From the NCBI RefSeq assembly GCF_001940785.1, contig NZ_MSLS01000007.1, positions 61,742-102,636 of the forward strand: a stretch of 40,895 bases of DNA, written 5' to 3'. This document shows, in pieces, positions 8,073-15,894 of the stretch. The stretch is from Bacillus sp. MRMR6 (GTDB lineage: Bacteria; Bacillota; Bacilli; Bacillales; Cytobacillaceae). The first letter of the stretch is position 1; every line of letters begins with the position of its first letter. The notes below the pieces were generated by a model. It had not been told where the DNA came from, did not search any database, and saw only the letters and a list, made by a program, of their open reading frames with translations. A program made the translations under genes and the position numbers.

Positions 8073-8841
8073 GCCCGTTGCTTACAAGAAAACACTAGAA
8101 GGGAAGTCAAATGCACATTTGATTACTTTCAGCGATGGTCGAGACTATGTAGTAAAATATTTTCAGCCTGGCTTTGAAAAAACCTTAGCAAATGAGTGGG
8201 TTGGATATTGTTTAGCAAGGTATCTTGGTCTTCCGATTCCTTTCGCTGAGTTAGTGGAGATACCACAAGATTTCTCTGCACAAGTTCCTGAACTTGCCAA
8301 GATGACACCGACACAATTTCAATTCGCCTCCCTTTATATCGCTGATTGTCTTGACGGTCACCAAGCGGTAGAGGTTGAGGTTATTTTAAATCATGAAACA
8401 TTAGCGGCAGTTATTTTGTTCGATTACTGGTTATGTAATCGCGACCGTACACGAAAGAATATTATTCTCTGTGATAAAGATATTGATTCCTATAAATTGT
8501 GGATTATCGACCATGCTGAAATATTCAATTCTTATAATTGGCAAGAATCAGATCTTGAATTTTTACCTGTATCGATTTTAAAAAGTGCAACACACCAGTT
8601 AATGGCCCGTTTTATTAAAACTGAACAGGAATTTCACGACCAGTTAGAAATTATACAAACGCTGCCTATTCATTTAATAGAGGAAATTGTTCAACTCATT
8701 CCTGATGATTGGGAAGTTAGCAAAGAGGAGAGAAAGGAAATGGTAACTGCCCTTGTGACCAGAAGAAAAAGGGCCCTCCCAGTGCTGATGAAAAAATTTA
8801 TTAAGAAAATCTACCAACCATTACATGTTAAGGATGAATGA
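8065..8841 (+). CDS. HipA-like kinase domain protein
   Basis: This 258-residue protein has the compact HipA-like kinase layout: VVKYF with the nucleotide-binding Lys (K31), Glu (E44) in the next helix, LCNRDRTRKNIIL with catalytic Asp (D127) and metal-binding Asn (N132), and LWIIDHAEIF with the second metal Asp (D149). All key residues are present, so phosphotransfer is plausible. It lacks the HipB antitoxin neighbour and the N-terminal HipA segment, so it is unlikely to be a toxin of a HipBA pair. It overlaps the glycosyltransferase gene by 8 nt and is followed by a terminator. In this context it may phosphorylate a coat or glycan-related substrate, which is inference. Confidence 0.78.
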   Translation: MIKPVAYKKTLEGKSNAHLITFSDGRDYVVKYFQPGFEKTLANEWVGYCLARYLGLPIPFAELVEIPQDFSAQVPELAKMTPTQFQFASLYIADCLDGHQAVEVEVILNHETLAAVILFDYWLCNRDRTRKNIILCDKDIDSYKLWIIDHAEIFNSYNWQESDLEFLPVSILKSATHQLMARFIKTEQEFHDQLEIIQTLPIHLIEEIVQLIPDDWEVSKEERKEMVTALVTRRKRALPVLMKKFIKKIYQPLHVKDE

Positions 8842-8874
8842 CTCCCATCCACATTAGGATAGGAGTTGTTTTTT
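8841..8874 (+). terminator. Terminator after the HipA-like gene
   Basis: ACTCCCATCC (8841-8850) pairs with GGATAGGAGT (8857-8866), with one mismatch, and a T run follows. The stem begins at the last base of the stop codon. It separates the kinase-GT-HipA unit from gtaB-ugd. Confidence 0.8.
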
Positions 8875-8881
8875 AGACTAC

Positions 8882-8943
8882 AGTAGCCTAGTTTATGAAA
8901 GTAGAAAGTTACTAGGTTACTAACGTGACCGGTGGATGTCCAC
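8882..8943 (+). repeat. Two inverted repeats upstream of gtaB
   Basis: AGTAGCCTAG (8882-8891) and CTAGGTTACT (8912-8921) are arms with one mismatch. GTGGATGTCCAC (8932-8943) is a short palindrome ending 42 nt before the gtaB start. They could be operators or a leader structure. The second resembles part of the dispersed repeat module but is incomplete. Confidence 0.45.
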
Positions 8944-8985
8944 TTGCATATAAAGGATTAAGGAGTATAAGAAAGGAGGCAGTCT

Positions 8986-9891
8986 ATGAGAATCCGTAAG
9001 GCCATTATTCCAGCAGCCGGCCTTGGAACACGATTTTTACCTGCTACGAAAGCACAGCCGAAAGAGATGCTTCCGATTGTCGATAAGCCGACAATCCAAT
9101 ATATTGTGGAGGAAGCGGTTGCTTCAGGGATTGAAGAAATTATTATCATTATTGGAAGAGGAAAAAGGTCTATAGAGGATCATTTTGATAAATCATATGA
9201 ACTTGAAGATACACTTTTGAAAAAAAATAAACTTGCAATGCTAGAAGAAGTTCAAAAAATATCAAACTTGGTAAATATCGTATATGTCCGGCAAAAAGAG
9301 CCGAGGGGGCTGGGACATGCAATTTTATGTGCAAAAAGTGTTATAGGAGATGAGCCCTTTGCTGTTTTACTAGGAGATGACATTGTAATGTCTGAAACTC
9401 CCTGCTTAAAACAAATAATTGATGTTTTTGAGTATTACAACAGTTCAGTCGTAGGTGTTCAGTGTGTTCCCGATCATGATGTGAGTAAATACGGAATTAT
9501 TAAACCCAAGGGTAAAATGCTGGATTCAAATTTATTTCACTTAGATTCATTGGTGGAAAAGCCTAAAAAGGAAGAGGCTCCATCAAATTATGCTATTATG
9601 GGGCGCTATGTCTTAAGTCCAAGAATTTTTGATATATTAGAAGAAATCCCGCCCGGCCAGGGAGATGAATTACAGTTAACAGATGCAATTAATGAATTAA
9701 ATAAAGAGCAGGCAGTGTTAGCCTATCATTTCGAGGGAAGCCGATACGATATTGGTGATAAAATTGGCTTCGTTAAAGCAACCATAGATTTCGCTATTAA
9801 TCGTGATGACATTCGTGATGATGTTTTGGCTTATCTGCTGGAGCTTATGAAAAAAGAAAACCTTCAAATTAGTAAAAGAGAGCTTGATTGA
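8986..9891 (+). CDS. gtaB: UTP-glucose-1-phosphate uridylyltransferase
   Basis: It makes UDP-glucose from UTP and glucose-1-phosphate. The 301-residue protein opens with the nucleotidyltransferase signature IPAAGLGTRFLPATKAQPKE, followed by LPIVDKPTIQYIVEEAV. It also shows the GDD-type segment VLLGDDIVM and the uridine/sugar-site VEKPK. Length and motifs match the GalU/GtaB family fully. The start follows AAAGGAGG. It forms a tight pair with the UDP-glucose dehydrogenase gene (1-nt gap), supplying its substrate. It may be a second, cluster-specific paralogue like B. subtilis YtdA, which sits beside spore coat glycosylation genes, or the only copy; the window cannot tell. Confidence 0.95.
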   Translation: MRIRKAIIPAAGLGTRFLPATKAQPKEMLPIVDKPTIQYIVEEAVASGIEEIIIIIGRGKRSIEDHFDKSYELEDTLLKKNKLAMLEEVQKISNLVNIVYVRQKEPRGLGHAILCAKSVIGDEPFAVLLGDDIVMSETPCLKQIIDVFEYYNSSVVGVQCVPDHDVSKYGIIKPKGKMLDSNLFHLDSLVEKPKKEEAPSNYAIMGRYVLSPRIFDILEEIPPGQGDELQLTDAINELNKEQAVLAYHFEGSRYDIGDKIGFVKATIDFAINRDDIRDDVLAYLLELMKKENLQISKRELD

Positions 9892-9892
9892 T

Positions 9893-11197
9893 ATGAAAAT
9901 AGCAGTATTAGGTACTGGTTATGTTGGACTTTCAACAGGTGTATGCCTATCAGAAATTGGTCATCATGTGACTTGTATTGATATTAACGAAGAAAAGATT
10001 TTTAATTTAAATAAAGGAATTTCTCCAATCTATGAACCTGGGCTTGAAAATTTACTAACTGCCAACATGTCATCAGGAAGATTGCGCTTTACCACTTCTC
10101 ATTGTGAGGCATTAGCAGATGTTGATATTATTATTATAGCTGTCGGTACACCTCAACGAGATGATGGAGCAGCGGACTTATCTTACCTTGAACAAGCAGC
10201 AAAGGATATAGGTCAATTTATTGAAAAACAAACGATTGTAGTGATTAAAAGTACCGTGCCCGTCGGAACAAACGCCATGATTAAAAAATTAATAGATACA
10301 AAATCCGGATTTGAGATAAAAATGGTATCCAACCCTGAATTTCTTAGACAAGGTTCGGCTATTGAGGATACGATGAAAGCAGATCGAATTATCATTGGCT
10401 CTGAAGATAAACGGGCAGCTGAACGGGTTCATGAAATGTACAAACCACTAAATGTACCAGTCATTTTAACAAGTTTAAAAAGTGCCGAAATGATTAAGTA
10501 TGCGGCAAATGCATTTTTGGCAACAAAAATCAGCTATATAAATGAAATCGCCAATCTTTGTGATGCAGTTGGGGCAGATGTGGAGGATGTTGCCGAAGGG
10601 ATGGGATTGGATAAACGAATTGGATCACCGTTTCTTAACGCGGGTATTGGGTACGGGGGTTCTTGTTTCCCTAAAGATGTGAAAGCATTGGTTCACACAG
10701 CTGCATTGAATGGAGTGAATTTCTCTTTATTAAAAGAAACAATTAGAATTAACGAGGGTCAGCGTATGCTTCTAGTAACGAAATTACTTGAACGGTTTCG
10801 TGAACTTAAAGGAAAGAAAATTGCGATGCTCGGTCTTGCATTCAAGCCAGAAACGGATGATATGAGAGAGGCGCCATCGATCACCATTGCTCAAGCTTTA
10901 GAAAAATTAGGTGCAGAAGTGGTGGCGTATGACCCGGTTGCTGTTGAGAATGCAAAGCAAATCTTCGGTGATAAAATAAAATATGCAGGCTCTGTATTCG
11001 AAGCTGTAACTGATGCAGATGCTGTCCTTATCGTGACAGAATGGAAAGAGTTTAAAGAAATCAATTTATCAGAAATGTTGAATAAGATGAACCTGCCCAT
11101 CATATTCGATGGTCGAAATTGCTATACAGAAAAAGACATAAGTGCGGTCGGAACCGTTGAATATTATCCAGTCGGCAAACCAGCCATCATTCAATAA
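9893..11197 (+). CDS. ugd: UDP-glucose 6-dehydrogenase
   Basis: It oxidises UDP-glucose to UDP-glucuronate in two NAD-dependent steps. The N-terminal NAD fold has MKIAVLGTGYVGLSTG. Further signatures are IKSTVPVGT, SNPEFLRQGSAIED, KYAANAFLATKISYINE and the catalytic Cys in GYGGSCFPKDVKAL. MLGLAFKPETDD marks the UDP-binding C-terminal domain. The 434-residue length is normal. The ATG at 9893 lies 1 nt after the gtaB stop, with AAGAGAG upstream; an in-frame TTG 9 nt earlier is less likely. The pair provides nucleotide sugars, probably for the adjacent glycosyltransferase or another surface polysaccharide. Confidence 0.95.
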   Translation: MKIAVLGTGYVGLSTGVCLSEIGHHVTCIDINEEKIFNLNKGISPIYEPGLENLLTANMSSGRLRFTTSHCEALADVDIIIIAVGTPQRDDGAADLSYLEQAAKDIGQFIEKQTIVVIKSTVPVGTNAMIKKLIDTKSGFEIKMVSNPEFLRQGSAIEDTMKADRIIIGSEDKRAAERVHEMYKPLNVPVILTSLKSAEMIKYAANAFLATKISYINEIANLCDAVGADVEDVAEGMGLDKRIGSPFLNAGIGYGGSCFPKDVKALVHTAALNGVNFSLLKETIRINEGQRMLLVTKLLERFRELKGKKIAMLGLAFKPETDDMREAPSITIAQALEKLGAEVVAYDPVAVENAKQIFGDKIKYAGSVFEAVTDADAVLIVTEWKEFKEINLSEMLNKMNLPIIFDGRNCYTEKDISAVGTVEYYPVGKPAIIQ

Positions 11198-11206
11198 CAG
11201 GAAAAA

Positions 11207-11262
11207 GGGCCAATTTCTTCAAAAAAGGCAAACAGAAGAAAATGGCCCAAAGCTTTTCCTTC
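11207..11262 (+). terminator. Probable terminator after ugd
   Basis: GGGCCAATTTCTTC (11207-11220) pairs with GAAGAAAATGGCCC (11235-11248) with one mismatch. A pyrimidine-rich stretch rather than a clean T run follows. Confidence 0.65.
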
Positions 11263-11322
11263 AAATAAAATATTTGGTAAAATAATTAAGTTAACAATAA
11301 TACATAAATAACCAAAACAGAT

Positions 11323-11367
11323 TGTCCACTGGATACGGACAAATGTACACGAGTGGTGCCTGTCACC
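11323..11367 (+). repeat. Dispersed bipartite repeat, copy B (45-nt variant)
   Basis: TGTCCACTGGATACGGACA (11323-11341) and GGTGCCTGTCACC (11355-11367) have a 13-nt spacer, 10 nt shorter than in the other bipartite copies. It lies 25 nt upstream of the next gene. Confidence 0.88.
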
Positions 11368-11392
11368 ATACTTGTAGGAAGGAAGTGTAGGG

Positions 11393-12178
11393 ATGGTTGT
11401 TGAGCATGCACGGCTAGAAAAGAGTAATTTGACAAAGTATGTTCCACCTAAGGGTGAGTTCGAAGCGTTCCGTGATGAGGAGCATTATAAGGAAAAGCTG
11501 AAGGAGTGGGGGCTTTCTTCTGCGAGGCATGAATTCTTGTTTAAGGAACGGAATTATAAACGTGGTGTAACGATCATAGGGTATGAGAGCTATGGAAAAT
11601 CAGATGAATATAATACACTTGTCATTGAATTTCAAGATGGAAATATAAGCTGCATTCATCCGGCATATTTAAAGGAGATGCAACAGTCAAGTTTCGGAAA
11701 AGAAAGCCTGATTCAGACTGAGGAAAAAGAATCCGATTCGACTGAGGCAGCAGTTGACACTACACCCGTTAAAGTTGAAAAGCAGGAAAAAACTCCTGCA
11801 GTAAAAGCTCCAAAAGTTCCAAAGCCTAAGAAAGATAAACCAGTAAAAATAGCACTTCCTGCTGATAAGGTTCACTTTACAGCAACGGTCAAACAGTTTG
11901 CCTTATCGTATAACCCGTTTAATGAGGCTAATGATGAAGTTGTCATTCTGGAAAATGTACAAATTGTACAAGAGCAGCCAATTGACCTGGATTTCGCCTG
12001 GTGCAGCCATAGCAAAACACTTAAAAAATTCGAGCTCACGGCCGGTGATTCCCTTGAATTTGATGGAAAAGTGGCATCAAAGAAACTTCCAAAGGGAAAG
12101 GACGTTCCAGAGGAATATACCTTAGAGGTTGCAGTTCTCTATAAAGTAAATAATCCATCAAAGCTTGTTAAAAAGTGA
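11393..12178 (+). CDS. Hypothetical two-domain protein with charged linker
   Basis: I do not recognise a family. The 261-residue protein is soluble, with no signal peptide or membrane segment. Residues 1-98 form one unit rich in charged residues, with a beta-like stretch VIEFQDGNISCIHPAYL. Residues about 100-150 are a Glu/Lys/Pro/Thr-rich, probably disordered linker with repeated VEK/KAPK/KPKK words. Residues 155-261 form a second, beta-rich unit (HFTATVKQFALSYNP... to VAVLYKVNNPSKLVKK) that could be an OB-like or nucleic-acid-binding fold, but this is only an impression. It starts at an ATG after GGAAGG, just downstream of repeat copy B, and ends at a long bidirectional terminator. Confidence 0.7.
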   Translation: MVVEHARLEKSNLTKYVPPKGEFEAFRDEEHYKEKLKEWGLSSARHEFLFKERNYKRGVTIIGYESYGKSDEYNTLVIEFQDGNISCIHPAYLKEMQQSSFGKESLIQTEEKESDSTEAAVDTTPVKVEKQEKTPAVKAPKVPKPKKDKPVKIALPADKVHFTATVKQFALSYNPFNEANDEVVILENVQIVQEQPIDLDFAWCSHSKTLKKFELTAGDSLEFDGKVASKKLPKGKDVPEEYTLEVAVLYKVNNPSKLVKK

Positions 12179-12182
12179 GTAT

Positions 12183-12220
12183 AAAGCCAAAAAGAGGAGA
12201 TGCCTCCTCTTTTTGGCTTT
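12183..12220. terminator. Bidirectional terminator, 17-bp stem
   Basis: AAAGCCAAAAAGAGGAG (12183-12199) pairs perfectly with CTCCTCTTTTTGGCTTT (12204-12220) around the loop ATGC. It serves the hypothetical gene and the convergent metallophosphoesterase gene, whose stop codon touches the stem. Confidence 0.93.
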
Positions 12221-13210
12221 ATTGGATTGGAATATTTATCGTTTTGATCCATTCCTTTGTAGAAAATTCTCGTGCTTTAATTTCAACTCGGTCGGAGTAA
12301 ACATTTAGTAGTAACCCCTGGGAAAGGTGAAGTTGTCCTTCGATATATGCAACAGCACCTGTATTAACCATGGTAAAGCCATCGGTTACAACACTTTGTT
12401 CTTCTTGGAGGGGGAAGTGGGTATGCCCAGAAAAAAGGATTACCTGAGGGTACCCTTCAAGGATCTCTTTTAACTGTAATGATACTTCTCCTGCTCCCCA
12501 ATGCGCACTAGCAGATATGGTGTTGTTTAAAGGCTGGTGAAGAAAAACAAAAATTGGTTTGGTGCTTGCTGCCTCTTCTGCAAGCTCTTGCTTAAACCAT
12601 TGTAACTGCTCGTCCGATAGATAGGCGTCATTATCATTTCTACCGGCTAATTTGTTTGGAGATAATTCTCCACCAAGAACGATGAAATGGTAGTCTTTGA
12701 TCCAACTGTCATAATAAACGTCAGGACTGCTTGTTTTTTCAATAAAGCGTGACGTTAGAGAATTACCGGATGCTAACGATAGTAACCCGCTTTCAAAAAA
12801 TTCATGGTTTCCAATTGTGTATAATCTCTGGATATTGGAATCAATATATTGGTTTGTTAGTGCATTGAATTGGTCATATTCTGTTTTCTTTCCAAGGTCT
12901 GTCATATCACCAACCACAATAAAGGCATCCATTTGCGGGGCAATTTCCTGGTAGTCAAGCAAAGCTTTTATATACCGGGTATCAGCATCTTCAGGGACAT
13001 CACCTTGCTCCCTTCCAATATGAACATCAGATAAAATTGTAAAAGCAGTTGATTATCTATGGTTTGTGCCACTTGTGGTTCTTCATTACTAATCATTTGT
13101 TCAGGCTGTATTTGCTTGGGTACTTGAGTATTTGACTCACTATGTGCTAGTGATAATCCTGATATAGAAAGAACTACTACAGAAATTATTCGGTTTATCC
13201 ATTTGATCAT
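12219..13210 (-). pseudogene. Exported metallophosphoesterase, broken by a frameshift
   Basis: The N-terminal frame (13210 down to 12968) starts with a signal peptide, MIKWINRIISVVVLSISGLS, followed by a polar linker, then reads out of frame to a stop. The other frame picks up at about 13050 with TAFTILSDVHIGREQGD, which holds the first metal motif (DVH). It then continues with VVGDMTDLG, IGNHEFF, FVFLHQPL and LFSGHTHFPL, the remaining calcineurin-like motifs. The switch lies between about 13040 and 13054 and fits one lost base or two gained. The intact protein would be about 330 residues, secreted, with a two-metal phosphoesterase domain. All catalytic motifs are intact, so the lesion is recent or a sequencing error. 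Confidence 0.87.
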
Positions 13211-13444
13211 TACATGAACTCCTTTGAAGTAAACTGAAACCTTGTCCTACCAATAACCCAGGCTGATTGGTTCCTGTATCAAAGGATAGCAATTGAATAT
13301 GTCATGAAAATGTCAGGTGAAAATAAATTAAAAACCCTCATTTGAGACGTTAGGATCCGTTTATAGAGATAGTTATTAGGTTTTAGTGGCATTTAGTGTT
13401 CCCGATTGTGTTAGGAATATGTCAAAGACAAAAAATAATAGTAG

Positions 13445-13864
13445 TTATACGATTTTCATGACTTTTCCAAACGGAGCCTTTGGAACGAATGCAGTTGGTA
13501 CAAGCCAATATACTTCATAATTAACTGTCATCTCATCAGGCAAAAATCCTGTTAGGTCCGTGATGTAGAAAAGTGATTCAACTTGTTCTTCCTCAGCCCA
13601 TTCGAGTACCAAGGTATAAGACGATTTTCCGTGGGTGAAATATTTAATTTCCGTGTTGTCGGTAATTGGAGTGGCTGATCTGATCTTGAAATCTGCTTGG
13701 ACAAAAAGAACATCTGGCCGTAACTCCCTAAAGAGTTTCACTATATTTGCAATTAATTCCACCTTTGTTTCATTTGTTGAAGTATCAACAACAAGGGCCA
13801 TTTTTTTTTCTTGTCGGTCTTGAACAATCTTTAGAAGATTTTTGTGCCATTTCAACGGTACCAT
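13445..13864 (-). CDS. Stand-alone VWA-like domain protein (DUF2201 C-terminal type)
   Basis: The 139-residue product resembles the C-terminal VWA-like half of DUF2201 proteins, which normally follows a putative metallopeptidase half in a chain of about 400 residues. Seen here are ALVVDTSTNETK (metal-site strand, with Asn in place of the last Ser of DxSxS), VLFVQADFKI, FYITDLTGFLPDE and the closing YEVYWLVP...PFGKVMKI. The start has its own ribosome binding site (GAGAGGGG), and no peptidase half is found upstream to 14221. It is therefore either a trimmed remnant or a real single-domain protein. The family assignment rests on pattern memory only. Confidence 0.5.
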   Translation of the reverse strand: MVPLKWHKNLLKIVQDRQEKKMALVVDTSTNETKVELIANIVKLFRELRPDVLFVQADFKIRSATPITDNTEIKYFTHGKSSYTLVLEWAEEEQVESLFYITDLTGFLPDEMTVNYEVYWLVPTAFVPKAPFGKVMKIV

Positions 13865-14221
13865 TCCCCTCTCTTCGATAAAGTCACAAAGATTATTATG
13901 CTCACCATAGAACCGGGTTACTAATATAATCTTAAAAATTGCACAGAGCGAGGTAATACCTTGGCATGGATGGGTGAGATTGCAAAATGGCCCTCCCTTT
14001 TTCTGTAGTGTTCTTGCTTACAACCTTTCTTAGCAACCTACGAATTCCCAAGGTAAAAGGGAAGAGTGCCTAAAGAGTAGGAAATCTTCTCGGGAAAAAG
14101 GAAAAACTCAAGCCTTGGCGAATTCATTCTATAAGCATGTTCCAATAGGAGGCAGAGAAGAGGTAATCAATGGGTTCGAGCTGTGAACATAGAAGAAAAT
14201 TAAGATGAATAGGGTGGAACG
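13865..14221. other. Divergent intergenic region (357 nt), no recognised element
   Basis: It lies between the VWA-like gene (minus) and the AraC-type regulator (plus). No RNA gene, repeat copy or clear promoter pair was found. TATAAG (14130-14135) has no -35 partner. AGGGTGG (14211-14217) is the regulator's ribosome binding site. Confidence 0.5.
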
Positions 14222-15697
14222 ATGGAAGCGAAGTGGCTGATTGCAGATAGGGACTTAAACGAACGAGAAGGGTTAAAATGGCTGTTAAAGTCGACGTCTA
14301 TTCCAGTTGCCGATATTGATCTAGCTTCGAACTACCAAGACTTTGTCACTTTGTTTGAACAAAAGACGCCAGACGTTCTCCTAATCGAACTGGATATGAT
14401 TCAGCTATCAGAATGGTCAAGCTTTCGTGAGTTGATGAAGATTTACCGACCAGCTCTTCTTGTAACAAGTGCCGAGGCGACCTTTGAAAAAGCCCGTTTA
14501 GCAATCGATATGCAAGCAATAGATTTAATGATTAAACCTTTTTCACCAACAAATGTTGTGAAAGCCTATCAAAAAGCCTTCCGACAGGCAGAGGGAAAAT
14601 TCAATAGTAAGAAAGATTCTTTGCTTAATCTTAAGAAAACCATCTCGTATGAGGACATTTTTTTACCACAATCGACTTTCTGTGAAGATTTTAAACTTGC
14701 TGCTTTTACAACAGAAAATGTCGAAACGATTCCAGTTCTGCATACATTCTTATTGGATTTTCCATTTATGGACTATGTTGATATTTTACCAATGAATGAC
14801 ACAGTATTACTTGTGTTTTATCCGAGTTGTTCTGATATAAAGGAACAATGCCAAAAGGCTATGAGAAAGTGGGAAGAGATGTTTTCTGAGCCACTTGCAG
14901 CGGTTGTGAATGGTAGGTATGAAAGGAAAACTTTGCATCAATTATACATAGAAACGAAAAAGATGCTTTCCTTTACATACTATCAAGGCTATCGGCAGAT
15001 TGTTGAATTTAACACTGCACCAAATTGGAAGCGTGTCGACCCATTTTTAACTCCACCAGAGCAAAGAGCGTGGATTGAGTTCCTTGCATCCTTTGATTTA
15101 GAAAGCATAAAGAAGTGGCTGTATAAGGAGTTTTTACAATTACAAGAGCCTTTTCCAGATCCGGGATTAGTAAGAATTAGGTTAACAAGTATTTTGGCAC
15201 AGGTTAGAAGGTATATGAAGACTTATAACCTTAATGATGTTCAGAAGTGCGAGCGTGAGTACCGCTATATATTCGATTCCATTTTATATGATTCAATTCT
15301 TTATCGTTCGGTGCAAAATTTGATCCTTTTTATCCAAGAAATTCTTTCAACTGTAGAGGTTAGTTTAGTGGATTATAAACAAAACCCTGTTGAACGAGGA
15401 ATTGCTTTTATTGAAGCTAATTTTTCAAAAAGTGATTTCAGGCTGGAGGATGTAGCTAAATATGTCGATAGAAACCCTGCATACTATAGTCATCTCTTAA
15501 TGGATAAAACAGGAAAAAACTTCGTGGACATTTTGGCAGCATTTAGGATGAAAGAGGCCAAACGACTATTAAAAGAAACGAGAAAGCCGATAAAGGAAAT
15601 ATCCATGCTGGTTGGTTTCCGCAACGCAAATTATTTTAGCAGGAGCTTTAAGAGATACTTTGGATTGTCCCCAAAAGAATATCGTCTAAAGCGTTAA
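14222..15697 (+). CDS. AraC-family response regulator with degenerate receiver domain
   Basis: The 491-residue protein has three parts. Residues 1-125 are a CheY-like receiver; the middle (about 130-385) is a variable region; and about 390-491 is an AraC/XylS DNA-binding domain with two helix-turn-helix units, the second in IKEISMLVGFRNANYFSRSF, ending GLSPKEYRLKR. In the receiver, the usual acidic pair reads ADRD (Arg at the second position), and the phospho-acceptor Asp position in PDVLLIELD appears to be Glu56. The conserved KP (LMIKPFS) is retained. No sensor kinase gene is adjacent. Because it sits directly upstream of hutUIG on the same strand, it is a candidate hut regulator. It has its own terminator. 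Confidence 0.85.
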   Translation: MEAKWLIADRDLNEREGLKWLLKSTSIPVADIDLASNYQDFVTLFEQKTPDVLLIELDMIQLSEWSSFRELMKIYRPALLVTSAEATFEKARLAIDMQAIDLMIKPFSPTNVVKAYQKAFRQAEGKFNSKKDSLLNLKKTISYEDIFLPQSTFCEDFKLAAFTTENVETIPVLHTFLLDFPFMDYVDILPMNDTVLLVFYPSCSDIKEQCQKAMRKWEEMFSEPLAAVVNGRYERKTLHQLYIETKKMLSFTYYQGYRQIVEFNTAPNWKRVDPFLTPPEQRAWIEFLASFDLESIKKWLYKEFLQLQEPFPDPGLVRIRLTSILAQVRRYMKTYNLNDVQKCEREYRYIFDSILYDSILYRSVQNLILFIQEILSTVEVSLVDYKQNPVERGIAFIEANFSKSDFRLEDVAKYVDRNPAYYSHLLMDKTGKNFVDILAAFRMKEAKRLLKETRKPIKEISMLVGFRNANYFSRSFKRYFGLSPKEYRLKR

Positions 15698-15705
15698 TGA
15701 TTGGT

Positions 15706-15732
15706 AAGCAGACTTTGGTGAGTCTGCTTTTT
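15706..15732 (+). terminator. Terminator after the AraC-type regulator
   Basis: AAGCAGACT (15706-15714) and AGTCTGCTT (15721-15729) form a perfect stem with a 6-nt loop, followed by T residues. Confidence 0.88.
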
Positions 15733-15790
15733 AAATATCTAAAATAATTGCTATAAATCTATTTATTGTATAGTTTAGTGGCCAGTGAAA

Positions 15791-15819
15791 TTGAAATGTT
15801 TCAGAATAGTGTAGATAAT
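15791..15819 (+). promoter_or_regulatory. Probable sigma-A promoter of the hut operon with overlapping palindrome
   Basis: TTGAAA (15791-15796), a 17-nt spacer and GATAAT (15814-15819) differ from consensus by one base each. The palindrome TGAAATGTTTCA (15792-15803) overlaps the -35 box and could be an operator. It is two bases short of a standard CcpA cre site. The hutU start is 76 nt downstream of the -10 box. Confidence 0.6.
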
Positions 15820-15894
15820 CTAAGTATTTGCGCATATTTTTCCATACACCATTGTTTTTATAATAAAAGAAATAATGTTATAGGGAGTGAGTGT

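Noticed and set aside
8065..8841. HipA toxin of a HipBA toxin-antitoxin pair
   Set aside because: There is no HipB-like helix-turn-helix gene next to it, and the protein is the short HipA-like kinase type translated with a glycosyltransferase.
14211..14220. AGGGTGGAAC resembling the T-box core AGGGTGGNACCGCG
   Set aside because: Only the first part matches. There is no specifier stem or antiterminator structure upstream, and it is the regulator's ribosome binding site.
15792..15803. Canonical CcpA cre site at the hut promoter
   Set aside because: The palindrome is 12 nt and lacks the central CG spacing of the 14-nt cre consensus, so it is kept only as an unnamed operator candidate.
15766..15894. 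43-codon N-terminal extension of hutU
   Set aside because: It covers the promoter, lacks a ribosome binding site, and the ATG at 15895 has AGGGAGTG and gives the normal family length.
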